Source: Saccharopolyspora thermophila (GTDB lineage: Bacteria > Actinomycetota > Actinomycetes > Mycobacteriales > Pseudonocardiaceae). Taken from it: DNA of 64,000 nt. Below the pieces are notes generated by a model. The model was not told where the DNA came from. It ran no database searches and saw nothing but the letters and a program-made list of their open reading frames with translations. The stretch spans positions 335,930-399,929 of the forward strand of contig NZ_BMMT01000001.1 of the NCBI RefSeq assembly GCF_014646075.1. Reading direction: 5' to 3'. Below are positions 24,059-33,788 of this stretch, in pieces (the first letter of the stretch is position 1; every line of letters starts with the position of its first letter). The position numbers were made by a program, and so were the translations under genes.

Positions 24059-24892
24059 ATGGAACCCGGCACGCTGCTGCTCGCCGCCACTCCGCTGGGC
24101 GACGCCCGCGACGCCTCGGCGCGGCTGGTCGACGCGCTCGGCACGGCCGACGTCGTGGCCGCCGAGGACACCCGCCGGGTGCGCGCGCTGGCCAGCGCCC
24201 TGGGCGTCACGCTCACCGGGCGGGTGGTCAGCTACTACGAAGCCGTCGAGTCCGCGCGGACACCCATGTTGCTGGACGCGCTGCGCGAGGGCCGCACCGT
24301 GCTCCTGGTCACCGACGCCGGGATGCCGAGCGTGTCCGACCCGGGCTACCGGCTGGTGTCGGCGTGCGTCGCCGAGCAGCTGCCGGTCACGTGCCTGCCC
24401 GGGCCGTCCGCGGTGACCACGGCGCTGGCCGTGTCGGGGCTGCCGTCGGACCGGTTCTGCTTCGAGGGCTTCCCGCCGCGCAAACCGGGGGAGCGGCGAC
24501 GTTGGTTCGGCCGGCTCGCCACCGAGGAGCGCACCTGCGTGTTCTTCGAGGCGCCGCACCGGCTCGCCGACACCCTCGCGGACGCCGTCAGCGTGCTCGG
24601 CGGCGACCGGCGCGCGGCGGTCTGCCGCGAACTCACCAAGACCTACGAGGAGATCCGCCGCGGCACCCTCGACGAGCTGGCGGCCTGGGCCTCCGACGGC
24701 GTGCGCGGCGAGATCACCGTGGTGCTCGGCGGAGCCGAGCAGGCGACGACGGATCCGGCGGAGCTCGTGGCGCAGGTCGAGGAGCGCGCCGCGGGAGGCG
24801 TGCGGTTGAAGGATGCGGTGGCGGAGGTCGCGGAGCTCGCGGGCGTGCGGAAGAAGGAGCTGTACGACGCGGTCCTCGCCGCCCGCCGCTGA
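24059..24892 (+). CDS. rsmI: 16S rRNA 2'-O-methyltransferase RsmI
   Basis: A 277-residue member of the tetrapyrrole-methylase fold family. ATPLGDARDASARL near the N-terminus, AAEDTRRVRAL and the later TDAGMPSVSDPGYRL are hallmarks of RsmI, which 2'-O-methylates C1402 of 16S rRNA with SAM. Length is typical. It is divergent from pmt across 105 bp, as in mycobacteria. No RBS precedes the ATG; a TACGCT -10 suggests a leaderless message. Confidence 0.95.
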   Translation: MEPGTLLLAATPLGDARDASARLVDALGTADVVAAEDTRRVRALASALGVTLTGRVVSYYEAVESARTPMLLDALREGRTVLLVTDAGMPSVSDPGYRLVSACVAEQLPVTCLPGPSAVTTALAVSGLPSDRFCFEGFPPRKPGERRRWFGRLATEERTCVFFEAPHRLADTLADAVSVLGGDRRAAVCRELTKTYEEIRRGTLDELAAWASDGVRGEITVVLGGAEQATTDPAELVAQVEERAAGGVRLKDAVAEVAELAGVRKKELYDAVLAARR

Positions 24893-25275
24893 CCCGGGCA
24901 TGACCGCGGGACGCGCTGTGCTGGTCTGAACCGGCACTGGCAGGCCAACGTCATCTTGCGCGCCAACGACCACTCTGGCACACAATGTCCACCCGCCGCC
25001 CCGGGCGTGCACCCACATTTGGGCAAAGTTGGAAGACCTCAGACCTCAGCCGGGTTAGGAGCCCAACCCGGGTTTCGCGACAGCGGGCTGTCGCACACGG
25101 CGGAAGCTCCGCGGCAACCTGGGGCACAGGCCGCACGGTACGTGATCATTCGTAACGAGATGGCCGATTGACCAGGGATGGCCAGGTCCACAGGCTCTGA
25201 TCACGAAGAGTAGAGGGTTTGGGTACGTAGGGTGGTGGTGTTCAGTCCGCTCCTCGAGCTTGGGAGTACCCCGAC
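24893..25275. other. Intergenic stretch without a supported gene
   Basis: The 383-bp gap between rsmI and the small CxxC protein is less GC-rich than its surroundings. It contains a short dyad CGACAG-N4-CTGTCG near 25078-25093 and a direct repeat of GACCTCA near 25035. Open frames here have no RBS and implausible composition. It may be a promoter region plus remnant of inserted DNA. Confidence 0.3.
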
Positions 25276-25542
25276 ATGGCAACCGTCCGCGTGCACCCGA
25301 TCCAGCTTGAGTACACCGCCAGGTCCGACGGAACGCAGACCTGCAACCTGTGTGGCGCTGAGGAACGCTGGACCGCCAGCAACAAGCCAACGGTGTTCGG
25401 CGATGCGCTCAGGCGATCGCTTCACCTCGTACACCTGGTGAGGGAGCACAAGGTGGACGTCCGAGCCACTTTCAGCGCCTCCGAGCGCAAGAAAGAAAAG
25501 TGGGTAGATGCAGGGGAAACGACCGCAACCACCGCAGGGTAA
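25276..25542 (+). CDS. Small protein with a CxxC pair, unknown function
   Basis: An 88-residue frame with CNLCG (about residues 23-27) and a His-rich helix LHLVHLVREH about 25 residues later, a spacing that could bind one zinc ion. The C-terminus is charged and ends TTATTAG. A GGGAG lies 10 nt before the ATG. Composition is less GC-biased than neighbouring genes, and no Mycobacterium counterpart sits at this point of the conserved order, so it may be of accessory origin. I do not recognise a family. Confidence 0.5.
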   Translation: MATVRVHPIQLEYTARSDGTQTCNLCGAEERWTASNKPTVFGDALRRSLHLVHLVREHKVDVRATFSASERKKEKWVDAGETTATTAG

Positions 25543-25851
25543 GCCGAATTCGGCCCGACGCTGATCACTGATCGCAAGGGGACGACAAGGTCAAGGACCT
25601 CGTCGGCACCGCCAAGGACGACGAGAAGGAGCACGCAGCACCAAAAACCCCCGGAGCGCCACGCACCGGGGGTTTCTCTTACGGTGCTGCAAGATGCGCC
25701 CTGAGCAGCAAAGATGTCGCGCGAGCGCCTACGCCTGGCAGGGAGGCCGTCGAGGTGCTCGCCAGGCGGCCGGGTGACGAGTGAAAGTCGGCGCACGCCG
25801 GTACCCATGGGATTCGTGCTCCGGGGGCGGGCCAGGACGGGCGCGGGGCGG
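25543..25851. other. Intergenic stretch with possible gene remnant and terminator
   Basis: Between 25583 and 25642 the plus strand encodes, without a start, a Lys/Asp/Glu-rich helix (DKVKDLVGTAKDDEKEHA) that looks like a piece of a small coiled protein cut off at its front. A terminator follows at 25645. From 25680 to 25851 nothing further is seen; pabB ends at 25852 on the other strand. Confidence 0.25.
25645..25675 (+). terminator. Intrinsic terminator
   Basis: AAACCCCCGG (25645-25654) pairs with CCGGGGGTTT (25666-25675), a perfect 10-bp stem with an 11-nt loop, followed by CTCTT. It would end transcription of the small CxxC gene, and the A-rich 5' side also allows termination from the opposite side. 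Confidence 0.75.
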
Positions 25852-27129
25852 TTACGCCCCGGACGGGTTCGGGGTCAGCAGGGAGAGGGCCGGGGCTGCC
25901 TTGGTGAGGACCTCTCGCCACTCGCGTTCCGGGTCGGAGTCCGCCGTGATTCCTCCGCCGACACCCAGGTGGAGCACCCCGTCCGCGTACTCCAGGGTGC
26001 GGATGGCCACGTTGAGCTCCAGGCCCGCCAGCGGCGACACCATGCCCACCGCTCCGCAGTAGACCTCCCGTGGGTGCGCCTCCAGTGCCGCGATCACCTC
26101 CAGCGCCCGGGGTTTCGGGGCACCGGTGACCGACGCCGGGGGAAACGCGGCCGCCAGCAGCGCCGAGTTCGGCAGCTCCGCCGGGACCTCCGCACGCACG
26201 TCCGACACCAGGTGCCACACGCCGGGGTGGGCCTGCACGTCCAGCAGGCGCGGCACCGACACCCGCCCCACCTCGGCCACCCGGCCCAGGTCGTTGCGCG
26301 CCATGTCCACGATCATCACGTTCTCCGCGACGTCCTTCGCGGACCGGCGCAGCAGTTCGGCGTTCCCGTCGTCCTGCGGGCCGCGCCGCGGCAGCGTGCC
26401 CTTGATCGGGCTGGATTGCACCACGCGCCCCCGGCGGGACAGGAACCGCTCCGGCGACAACGACGCGACCGCGCCCCACGCCCCGGCCACGTACGCCGCC
26501 CGCGCCGGGCGAAACCGCTCGCTGCCGACGGCGAACAGCTCCAGCGGGTCGCCGCGGAAGGGCACCGCGAACCGGGTGCAGATGTTGGCCTGGAAGATCT
26601 CGCCGGCGGCGATCTCCTCCACGCAGCTGCGCACCGCCTTGCGGTATTCGTCGGCGTCCGGCTCGGCCACCGGGCCCGCGGTCCACCCCGCCGGCGGCGG
26701 GTCGTCACCGGCCACCAGCCCGGCGAGCTCGGCGACGAGCTCCGGCTCCGGCCTGCTCAGCGACTCGAACCACCATTGGCCGCCCGCGTCCCGCCGCAGC
26801 ACGTGGTCCGCCCAGCCCCACGCCGCGGTCGGCAGGCGCCGCGGCCACGGGCCCGGGTCGGTGAGGCCGTAGCCGAGGTACCCGATCCAGCCGCCGCCGA
26901 CCGGTCCCGGCTCGGCCGTGCCGGCGGGCAGGTCCACGGTGCTGAAGGCGTTCTCCGGCGCAACCGCCTTGACCTCGACGGACGGGGCGAGGACAGCGCC
27001 CCCGCCGAACCAGTCCCCGGTCAGCGCGGCGGGCGGCGGCAGGCCGCGGCGGTGGGCGCGGGCCGCCAGGCGACGCAGCACCTGCGCCGGGCTCGCTGCT
27101 GCCTCGATCGACCGGGTGAAGATTTGCAC
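25852..27129 (-). CDS. pabB: Aminodeoxychorismate synthase component I
   Basis: The 425-residue chorismate-binding enzyme has the C-terminal block IVDMARNDLGRV, SVTGAPKPRALEVI and GVGGGITADSDPEREW, characteristic of PabB/TrpE; SPERFL and PIKGTLPRRG are also present. With an amidotransferase (PabA, elsewhere) it converts chorismate to 4-amino-4-deoxychorismate for folate. The mycobacterial counterpart pabB (Rv1005c) occupies the same position. The GTG start at 27129 has no RBS, but CATACT ends 6 nt upstream, again the geometry of a leaderless gene. TrpE-type anthranilate synthase is less likely given the genomic context. Confidence 0.9.
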   Translation of the reverse strand: MQIFTRSIEAAASPAQVLRRLAARAHRRGLPPPAALTGDWFGGGAVLAPSVEVKAVAPENAFSTVDLPAGTAEPGPVGGGWIGYLGYGLTDPGPWPRRLPTAAWGWADHVLRRDAGGQWWFESLSRPEPELVAELAGLVAGDDPPPAGWTAGPVAEPDADEYRKAVRSCVEEIAAGEIFQANICTRFAVPFRGDPLELFAVGSERFRPARAAYVAGAWGAVASLSPERFLSRRGRVVQSSPIKGTLPRRGPQDDGNAELLRRSAKDVAENVMIVDMARNDLGRVAEVGRVSVPRLLDVQAHPGVWHLVSDVRAEVPAELPNSALLAAAFPPASVTGAPKPRALEVIAALEAHPREVYCGAVGMVSPLAGLELNVAIRTLEYADGVLHLGVGGGITADSDPEREWREVLTKAAPALSLLTPNPSGA

Positions 27130-27374
27130 GCGGTCAGTATGACTGCGCCCAGCACCGCCTCTTCCGCCAGGAGCCCTGTTGACCAGCGAGAACGGTGCCT
27201 ACCGTGATGCCGTGGTGCGGGTGAGTCGCTGGCCCTGCCACGTTGAGCCGTTGGGGTCCCTGCGCCGTCGACCTCTTCCGTGCTGACCTTGTCGGCTGAT
27301 TGGGTGGTCGCGTCACTATTTCGATCCGAGCCCGTTGTGTTTCGTAAAGCCGCACAACGAGGTTGAGGTCGACC

Positions 27375-28211
27375 ATGGGGATACGAGGCGTCGTCGCCGC
27401 CCTGGCAGCCGTGCTCGCGGTCACCGCCGCAGCCCAACCCGCCGCAGCCGAACCCGCCGCACCGCCCGGCGTCAACGACTGGGGCTGCCGGCCCAGCGCC
27501 GAGCACCCGACGCCCGTGGTGCTGGTGCACGGGCTCGGCGGAGCCGCCGCCACCAACTGGGTCTACCTCGGACCACTCCTGGTCGACCAGGGCTACTGCG
27601 TGTTCGCCCTCACCTACGGTCGGCCCGCCGGCGTCCCGCCGATCACCGGCGGCTTCGCGCCGATGCAGGACAGCGCCCCCGAACTCGCCGAGTTCGTCGA
27701 CCGGGTGCTGGCGGCCACCGGGACCGACCGGGTTGACCTGGTCGGGCACTCCGAAGGCACCGTGATGCCGCAGTACTACCTGAAGTTCCTCGGCGGAGCC
27801 GAGAAGGTGCGGCGCTACGTCGCCCTCACCCCGCTCTACGACGGCACCACGCTGCACAACACCTCGGAGATCCTCGACCGGCTGGCCGAGGAGATCCCGA
27901 TCGTCGGACAGATCCCGGACGAGCTGTGCGGGGCGTGTCGCCAGTTCTTCGCCGGCTCGGAGTTCATGACCAGGCTCAACGAGGGCGGCGCCGCGGTGCC
28001 CGGCATCGAGTACACCACGATCATGACCCGGTACGACCAGCTGGTCACCCCGTGGACCAGCGGATACCTGGACGGTGCGACCAACATCGTGCTGCAGGAC
28101 GTCTGCCCGCTGGACTTCGCCGAGCACGTCGCGGTGGCGTTCGACCCGCACGTCGGGCGCCTGGTCCTCAACGCCCTCGACCCCGCGCACGCGAAGCCCG
28201 TGCGCTGCTGA
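27375..28211 (+). CDS. Secreted alpha/beta-hydrolase lipase
   Basis: A 278-residue protein with a Sec signal peptide (about 1-26, ending AAAEP), an oxyanion strand VVLVHGLGG and nucleophile elbow GHSEG, as in the secreted triacylglycerol lipases/esterases of Streptomyces and Amycolatopsis. The catalytic Ser is in GHSEGT; an Asp/His pair lies toward the C-terminus ([12 protein letters not shown]). Four cysteines after the signal peptide are compatible with extracellular disulfides. Preceded by GAGG 6-7 nt upstream. Stands between pabB (divergent) and metG. Confidence 0.88.
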   Translation: MGIRGVVAALAAVLAVTAAAQPAAAEPAAPPGVNDWGCRPSAEHPTPVVLVHGLGGAAATNWVYLGPLLVDQGYCVFALTYGRPAGVPPITGGFAPMQDSAPELAEFVDRVLAATGTDRVDLVGHSEGTVMPQYYLKFLGGAEKVRRYVALTPLYDGTTLHNTSEILDRLAEEIPIVGQIPDELCGACRQFFAGSEFMTRLNEGGAAVPGIEYTTIMTRYDQLVTPWTSGYLDGATNIVLQDVCPLDFAEHVAVAFDPHVGRLVLNALDPAHAKPVRC

Positions 28212-28278
28212 TCACGGGCGGTGAGCGGGGGTGGCGCCGAAACGCAGAACCGGTTCGAGGTCACCCCCTGCGGAAACG

Positions 28279-28284
28279 TACGCT
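28279..28284 (+). promoter_or_regulatory. -10 element for a leaderless metG transcript
   Basis: TACGCT ends 7 nt before the metG ATG inside the string ACGTACGCTAAG, almost the same string as in front of ispE. No RBS is visible at the start codon. Confidence 0.45.
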
Positions 28285-28291
28285 AAGCACC

Positions 28292-30085
28292 ATGAGTGCC
28301 TCTGTGTTGACCGCTGTGGCCTGGCCCTACGCGAACGGCCCGCGGCACATCGGCCACGTCTCCGGTTTCGGTGTGCCCTCGGACGTCTTCTCGCGCTACC
28401 AGCGAATGGCGGGCAACCGGGTGCTCATGGTGTCCGGCACCGACGAGCACGGCACGCCGATCTCGGTCCAGGCCGAGAAGGAGGGCCTCACCACCCGCCA
28501 GCTCGCCGACAAGTACAACCGGATCATCGCCGAGGACCTGCAGGGCCTGGGCCTGTCCTACGACCTGTTCACCCGCACCACCACGGGCAACCACTACGAG
28601 GTCGTCCAGCAGATCTTCCTCGCCCTGCACCGCAACGGCTACGTGGTGCCCAAGACCACCACGGGCGCGATCAGCCCGTCCACCGGCCGCACCCTGCCGG
28701 ACCGCTACATCGAGGGCACCTGCCCGATCTGCGGCTACGACGGGGCGCGCGGCGACCAGTGCGACAACTGCGGCAACCAGCTCGACCCGGCCGACCTGAT
28801 CAATCCGGTGTCCCGGATCAACGGCGAGCGACCGCAGTTCGTCGAGACCGAGCACCTGTTCCTGGACCTGCCCGCGTTCACCGAGTCCCTGGGCAAGTGG
28901 CTGTCCACCCGCACCGACTGGCGACCCAACGTTGTCAAGTTCACCCAGAACCTGGTGGAGGACATGCGGCCGCGGGCGATCAGCCGCGACCTGGACTGGG
29001 GCGTGCCGATCCCGCTGGACGGCTGGCGCGACCAGCCGATGAAGCGGTTCTACGTCTGGTTCGACGCGGTGATCGGCTACTTCTCGGCCAGCGTCGAGTG
29101 GGCGCGGCGCACCGGCGACCCGGACGCCTGGAAGCAGTGGTGGACCGACCCGTCGGCCAAGGGCTACTACTTCATGGGCAAGGACAACATCACCTTCCAC
29201 GCCCAGATCTGGCCCGCACTGCTGATGGGCCACAACGGCCAGGGCGACAGGGGCGGCGAGGTCGGCCCGTACGGCGAGCTGAACCTGCCGGGCGAGATCG
29301 TCTCCAGCGAGTTCCTCACCATGAGCGGGTCGAAGTTCTCCACCTCCCGCGGCACGGTGATCTACGTGCGGGACTTCCTGCGCGAGTTCGGCCCGGACAC
29401 CCTGCGCTACTTCATCTCGGTGGCCGGCCCGGAGAACCAGGACACCGACTTTACCTGGGACGAGTTCGTCCGCCGCATCAACTTCGAGCTGGCCAACGAG
29501 TGGGGCAACCTGGTCAACCGCTCCATCTCGATGGCCGCGAAGAACAACGGCGCGGTGCCCGCCCCGACCCGCCCGGAGGCAGCCGACGAGGAGCTGAAGG
29601 CGTTGGCGCGCAACGCCTTCGACACCGTGGGCGGGCACCTGCAGCGGTCCCGGTTCAAGGCGGCCGCGCAGGAGGCGATGCGGGTCGTGTCGGCGGCGAA
29701 CAAGTACCTGTCCGACCAGGAGCCGTGGAAGCTCAAGGACGATCCGGACCGGCGGGACGCGGTGCTGCACACCGCGCTGCAGGTGGTCTCCGACGCCAAC
29801 ACGCTGCTCACCCCGTTCCTGCCGCACTCGGCGCAGAAGGTGCACGAGCTGCTGGGCGGCACCGGCGTGTGGTCGGCGCAGCCCGAAATTCGCGAGGTCA
29901 CCGACCTGGACGACGAGAGCGTGCGGTACCCGGTGCTGATGGGCGACTACGGCGCGGAGCAGGCGGTGTGGCGCTCCACCGACATCGAGGTGGGGCGGCC
30001 GCTGAGCAAGCCGACGCCGCTGTTCGCCAAGCTCGACCCGAAGCTGGGCGAGACCGGCCCGGAGTGGGCTCCCATCCAGAGCTGA
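28292..30085 (+). CDS. metG: Methionyl-tRNA synthetase
   Basis: The 597-residue class I synthetase has HIGH at residues 19-22, a zinc knuckle CPIC/CDNC at 144-147 and 157-160, and a KMSKS-type loop [12 protein letters not shown] at 343-354, followed by the anticodon-binding helical domain. It charges tRNA(Met). Length matches mycobacterial MetS; the dimerising C-terminal OB domain of the E. coli enzyme is absent, as in that group. It starts the conserved metG-tatD-rpf-ksgA-ispE run. Confidence 0.97.
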   Translation: MSASVLTAVAWPYANGPRHIGHVSGFGVPSDVFSRYQRMAGNRVLMVSGTDEHGTPISVQAEKEGLTTRQLADKYNRIIAEDLQGLGLSYDLFTRTTTGNHYEVVQQIFLALHRNGYVVPKTTTGAISPSTGRTLPDRYIEGTCPICGYDGARGDQCDNCGNQLDPADLINPVSRINGERPQFVETEHLFLDLPAFTESLGKWLSTRTDWRPNVVKFTQNLVEDMRPRAISRDLDWGVPIPLDGWRDQPMKRFYVWFDAVIGYFSASVEWARRTGDPDAWKQWWTDPSAKGYYFMGKDNITFHAQIWPALLMGHNGQGDRGGEVGPYGELNLPGEIVSSEFLTMSGSKFSTSRGTVIYVRDFLREFGPDTLRYFISVAGPENQDTDFTWDEFVRRINFELANEWGNLVNRSISMAAKNNGAVPAPTRPEAADEELKALARNAFDTVGGHLQRSRFKAAAQEAMRVVSAANKYLSDQEPWKLKDDPDRRDAVLHTALQVVSDANTLLTPFLPHSAQKVHELLGGTGVWSAQPEIREVTDLDDESVRYPVLMGDYGAEQAVWRSTDIEVGRPLSKPTPLFAKLDPKLGETGPEWAPIQS

Positions 30086-30102
30086 GTCCCGGGTGCGATG
30101 TC

Positions 30103-30138
30103 CGGGGAAATCGACGAGCGCGATTCCCCCGGGAATCG
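30103..30138. repeat. GC-rich dyad, first copy of a dispersed element
   Basis: GATGTCCGGGGAAATCG is followed by CGCGATTCCCCCGGGAATCG, so the two halves can fold into a hairpin. A nearly identical 17-mer in inverse orientation lies at 44898-44914 just after the nitroreductase gene. It may be a small dispersed repeat or simply a recurring terminator type. Confidence 0.35.
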
Positions 30139-30158
30139 GGTTGTGCGACAGGGGTGAG

Positions 30159-30992
30159 ATGAGTAAGCGCGACAGGAGGCGCGAACTGCCGCCGGTGCCC
30201 GAGGCGCTGCCGGTGCCGGCGGTCGACGCGCACACCCACCTCGACGCCTGCGGCGCGAAGACCGCGGACGAGGTGCGGGCGGTGGTGGACCGCGCGGAGG
30301 CCGCCGGGATCGGGCGAGTGGTGACCGTCGCCGACGACATCGCCTCCGCGCAGTGGGCCGTCGAGGCGGCCGGGTGGGACGAGCGGGTGTACGCGGCCGT
30401 GGCGCTGCACCCGACCCGGACCAAGGACTTCGACGACGCCGACCGGGCGGTGCTGGAGCGGCTCGTCGAGCAGCCACGCGTGGTGGCCGTCGGCGAGACG
30501 GGCCTGGACTACTACTGGGACTATTCGCCGCCGGGACCGCAGCAGGAGGCGTTCCGCTGGCACATCGACCTGGCCAAGCGGTCCGGCAAGGCGCTGATGA
30601 TCCACGATCGCGAGGCGCACGACGACATCCTGCGCATCCTGGCCGAGGAGGGTGCCCCGGAGACGGTGGTGTTCCACTGCTTCTCCGGGGACGCGGAGTT
30701 CGCGCGGGCCTGCGTGGACGCCGGATACGTGCTGTCGTTCGCCGGGACCGCGACCTTCCGCAACGCCAGGGCGCTGCGGGAGGCCGCGAAGCTGGTCCCG
30801 CCGGACCAGATGCTGGTGGAGACCGACGCGCCGTTTCTGACGCCGCACCCGTTCCGCGGCCAGCCGAACGAGCCCTACTGCGTCAATTACACACTCCGGG
30901 ACCTCGCGGAACTCCGTGGTATGAGCCTGGAGGAACTCGTCGTGGCGACCACTGCCACGGCCGAGCGAGTTTTTCGCCTCGACCAGGCGTAA
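30159..30992 (+). CDS. tatD: TatD-family metal-dependent DNase
   Basis: A 277-residue TIM-barrel hydrolase with metal ligands in [17 protein letters not shown] (Glu), [15 protein letters not shown] and ETDAPFL. TatD proteins are Mg-dependent 3'-5' nucleases involved in repair and RNA processing. ATG at 30159 is preceded by GGGGTGAG; a longer upstream frame lacks conserved sequence. Spacing of 73 bp from metG includes a GC-rich hairpin (see the dispersed element near 30105-30135). Confidence 0.95.
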   Translation: MSKRDRRRELPPVPEALPVPAVDAHTHLDACGAKTADEVRAVVDRAEAAGIGRVVTVADDIASAQWAVEAAGWDERVYAAVALHPTRTKDFDDADRAVLERLVEQPRVVAVGETGLDYYWDYSPPGPQQEAFRWHIDLAKRSGKALMIHDREAHDDILRILAEEGAPETVVFHCFSGDAEFARACVDAGYVLSFAGTATFRNARALREAAKLVPPDQMLVETDAPFLTPHPFRGQPNEPYCVNYTLRDLAELRGMSLEELVVATTATAERVFRLDQA

Positions 30993-31170
30993 CCCGACCC
31001 ACCTGTTGTTCACGCGCGGTTTTCTGATATTAGCCGTCGCGCCGCGCCCGCTTGCAGACCGCGCCGCCGCACTTACCGTCCACTGTGGAAGCCGGGAGGG
31101 GATCGGGGCCCCGAAGCTCCGCGCCGCGGAGACCCGTCCCCCGCCCGGACCTACGGCAGTCAGGATGGCA

Positions 31171-31533
31171 ATGAAGTTCGGAATTCTGGGCAAGGCGGCA
31201 GTGGTGGCGGCCATCGCGGTCTGCGGTGGCGGGTCGTTGGCGGCGGCGTCCCCGAGCGCGCAGGTCCTGGCGAGCCCCCGGGCCGGCGTCTGGGACCGGC
31301 TGGCGAAATGCGAGTCCGGCGGCAACTGGCATGCCAACACCGGCAACGGCTACTACGGTGGCCTGCAGTTCAAGCGGAGCACGTGGGCCGCCTACGGCGG
31401 TGAGAGGTTCCACCGCTACCCGCACCGGGCGACCCGCGAGCAGCAGATCGTGATCGCCGAGGCGCTGCGCGCGGCCCGCGGCGGGTTCGGAGCGTGGCCC
31501 GCGTGCGCCCGGAAACTGGGGCTGCCGCGGTAG
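31171..31533 (+). CDS. Resuscitation-promoting factor, short form
   Basis: A 120-residue secreted protein: signal sequence (about 1-27) and a single Rpf domain with the catalytic Glu in [21 protein letters not shown], ending [11 protein letters not shown]. Rpf domains are lysozyme/lytic-transglycosylase folds that cut peptidoglycan and help growth resumption. It has no DUF348 or LysM segment. Start at ATG 31171 has AGG 6 nt upstream; an in-frame ATG two codons earlier is possible. It sits directly before the RpfB-like gene, so two Rpf genes are adjacent. Confidence 0.88.
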   Translation: MKFGILGKAAVVAAIAVCGGGSLAAASPSAQVLASPRAGVWDRLAKCESGGNWHANTGNGYYGGLQFKRSTWAAYGGERFHRYPHRATREQQIVIAEALRAARGGFGAWPACARKLGLPR

Positions 31534-31577
31534 CCGAGTCGTCCCCGTGGCCGTTCGGTCGAGGGGCGAGGGAGGGG

Positions 31578-31612
31578 AGGCCGGTCCGGGCGGGGTGCCC
31601 GGACCGGCCTTT
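31578..31612 (+). terminator. Terminator of the short rpf gene
   Basis: AGGCCGGTCCGGGC (31578-31591) pairs perfectly with GCCCGGACCGGCCT (31597-31610) around a 5-nt loop, followed by TTTGTG. It begins 45 bp after the stop codon. Confidence 0.75.
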
Positions 31613-32095
31613 GTGCGTTCGGCGCAGCAACAACCGAAGGTGTCGGTGGCGTGTGATATGTCACCCGATTTGGGGCGGAGAACCTGATAACGAAGCCCGT
31701 TGTGTACCCCCGAACGGGGCAAATTTGTGCGTTTTTGATTACAGGACGTACTCGGTTGCGTGGCAATTAGGCGTAACCCGGATCACAAGCCGGAACAGGG
31801 TTCTTGGCTGCACCCGTTGATCACGCTAAAGTCTCGGCCTCGTAACCGATGACAACCAGTCATGGGGAACGCCCGTAAGTCTCGCCGGTGTACGTCGGGG
31901 AAGCGGGCCGCGAGCAACGGTGCTCGAGGTCGGCTGGACGGCGCAAGGCTCTCGGGAGTCGGATACAGACACGAAGCACGAAGGTTGCGTGCCCGCAAGG
32001 AGCGAGGGAGTTGAGCGACGACATGGTCTCGCCCGACACCGCCCTCGTCCGCTGCAGCGCGAGCGCGACTTCCGCCTTCGGGAGGTAACGACCCT
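31613..32095 (+). promoter_or_regulatory. Long 5' region of the rpfB-like gene
   Basis: About 480 bp without a supported ORF lie between the terminator and the GTG of the RpfB-like gene. The stretch around 31640-31800 is AT-richer and is the likely promoter zone. The part from about 31850 to 32080 is rich in short complementary segments and ends in GGGAGGT, a good RBS. It may be a structured leader RNA. I could not align it with the c-di-AMP (ydaO-type) riboswitch that controls some rpf genes. Confidence 0.35.
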
Positions 32096-33595
32096 GTGAA
32101 CGGACGCGGCGAGCCCGGTCATCACGGCCAGTTCGACAGGCACGACGACGGCTACTGGGCTGATTCCTTCGACACACGCACGGACTGGTTCACCCCGGTG
32201 CAGGCGGCCGACCAGCACACCGCGGTCGGGCTGCTGGAACGCCCGGAGACCGAGCGTTACCCGGCCCAGGACCACCCCAGCTTCCCGCCCGGCGCGCTGG
32301 AGATCACGCCGGAGGACATCTACGAGGTCCTCGGCCCGGACGCCGAGGACATGCTGGCGACCGCCGAGATCGACGTCGACGAGGTCATCCGCCTCATCAA
32401 CGCCGAGACCACGGTCCTGCCTCCGCTGGTCATCCCGGACACGCTGCCGGAGGTCGAGGAGGGCCAGGCGCCCCCGCCGGAGGTCGTGGAGGCGATCTCC
32501 ACCTGGAAGCGGCGCTTCCTCAAGGGCGCGGTGGCCGGCGTGCTGCTGACCCTCACCGGCACCGGCGGCGCGGCCGCCGCGATGGACAAGTCGGTGACCG
32601 TCGAGATCGACGGCCAGGAACGCACCATCAACACCTACGAGGACACCGTCGGCGAGGTCCTCGCCGACGAGGGCATCACCGTCGGCGAGCACGACGCCCT
32701 CAGCCCCTCGCCGCAGGCCGAGGTCGGCCACGGCGACACCATCACCCTCGACCGCGGTCGGCTGCTGAAGCTGAACGTCGATGGCGAGATGCGCGAGGAG
32801 TGGGTCCGCTCCGTCACCGTCGACCAGGCGCTGCGCCAGCTGGGCGTGGCCGCCGACAGGGCATGGGTCTCCGCAGACCGCAGCATGGCCGTGCCCGTCG
32901 AGGGCATGGAGCTGACGGTCAAGACGCTCAAGAACATCACCGTCATCGACGGGGCGAATGCGCCGCGGCAGCTGACCACCCACGCCGTCACCATCGACGA
33001 GCTGGTCCACGACGAGCAGTTCAAGCTCGGCCCCGAGGACACCGTCACGCCGGGCGGCGACCAGCGCCTGGTCGACGGCGCCGAGGTACGGATCACCCGC
33101 AACGGCAGCACGGTGATCAACGTGACGATGCCGGTGGAGCCGCCGGTGCAGGAGATCGTCGACAACACGATGTTCAAGGGCGAGGAGCGCGTCGATTTCC
33201 CCGGTGTGCCCGGCGAGAAGATCGTGACGGCCCGCGTGATCACCCGCAACGGCGAGGAGGTCAGGCGGGAAACGGTCGGCGAGAAGGTCCTCAAACAGGC
33301 GCAGCCCAGGGTGGTGCGCGTGGGTGGCAAGCCGCGCCCCACCGACGGGGTGTGGGACAAGCTCGCCCAGTGCGAGGCCACCGGCAACTGGCACGCCAAC
33401 ACCGGCAACGGCTACTACGGCGGCCTGCAGTTCAACAAGTCCACCTGGGACGCCTACGGCGGCGACCAGTATGCGCCGTACCCGCACCAGGCCAGCCGCG
33501 AGCAGCAGATCGCGGTGGCGGAGAAGGTGCGCGCGGCCCGCGGCGGCAGCTACGGCGCCTGGCCGCACTGCTCGGCCAAACTCGGCCTCGACTGA
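32096..33595 (+). CDS. rpfB: RpfB-like resuscitation-promoting factor with DUF348 and G5 domains
   Basis: The 499-residue protein has a cytosolic or disordered N-terminus of about 140 residues, a membrane anchor ([20 protein letters not shown], about 144-163), three DUF348 repeats (about 165-340), a G5 domain (about 345-415) and a C-terminal Rpf domain with Glu in [19 protein letters not shown]. The architecture matches RpfB of M. tuberculosis except for the long N-terminal extension, also seen in other Pseudonocardiales (my recollection). It cleaves peptidoglycan, with RipA as partner in mycobacteria. GTG start with GGGAGGT 9 nt upstream. It precedes ksgA and ispE, as in mycobacteria. Confidence 0.95.
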   Translation: MNGRGEPGHHGQFDRHDDGYWADSFDTRTDWFTPVQAADQHTAVGLLERPETERYPAQDHPSFPPGALEITPEDIYEVLGPDAEDMLATAEIDVDEVIRLINAETTVLPPLVIPDTLPEVEEGQAPPPEVVEAISTWKRRFLKGAVAGVLLTLTGTGGAAAAMDKSVTVEIDGQERTINTYEDTVGEVLADEGITVGEHDALSPSPQAEVGHGDTITLDRGRLLKLNVDGEMREEWVRSVTVDQALRQLGVAADRAWVSADRSMAVPVEGMELTVKTLKNITVIDGANAPRQLTTHAVTIDELVHDEQFKLGPEDTVTPGGDQRLVDGAEVRITRNGSTVINVTMPVEPPVQEIVDNTMFKGEERVDFPGVPGEKIVTARVITRNGEEVRRETVGEKVLKQAQPRVVRVGGKPRPTDGVWDKLAQCEATGNWHANTGNGYYGGLQFNKSTWDAYGGDQYAPYPHQASREQQIAVAEKVRAARGGSYGAWPHCSAKLGLD

Positions 33596-33603
33596 ACCGT
33601 TCC

Positions 33604-33653
33604 GGTGAGGGGTGCTCGTCACCCGCGCACGCGGGTGACGAGCACCCCTCACC
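33604..33653. terminator. Perfect 23-bp hairpin after rpfB
   Basis: GGTGAGGGGTGCTCG (continuing to 33626) is mirrored without mismatch at 33631-33653 around a GCAC loop. It begins 9 bp after the stop codon. No T-run follows, which is common for actinobacterial terminators. The stem is unusually long and symmetric, so it would work in both directions or could be a processing site. Confidence 0.7.
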
Positions 33654-33788
33654 ATTGCCCGCACCTCCCGCGCGAGCTCCCAGGTTCAGGCAGATCTGGG
33701 AAACCACAGCCGGGCACGTGCCGGCGGAGCCGCCGAGCACGGTGCCCCGCTCGTTGCCGACGGCCGGGCACGGGTAGCTTTCTGTCGT

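Noticed and set aside
31613-32095. c-di-AMP (ydaO-type) riboswitch upstream of rpfB
   Set aside because: Expected in this gene context, but I could not find the conserved core strings by eye. Only a covariance-model scan could decide.
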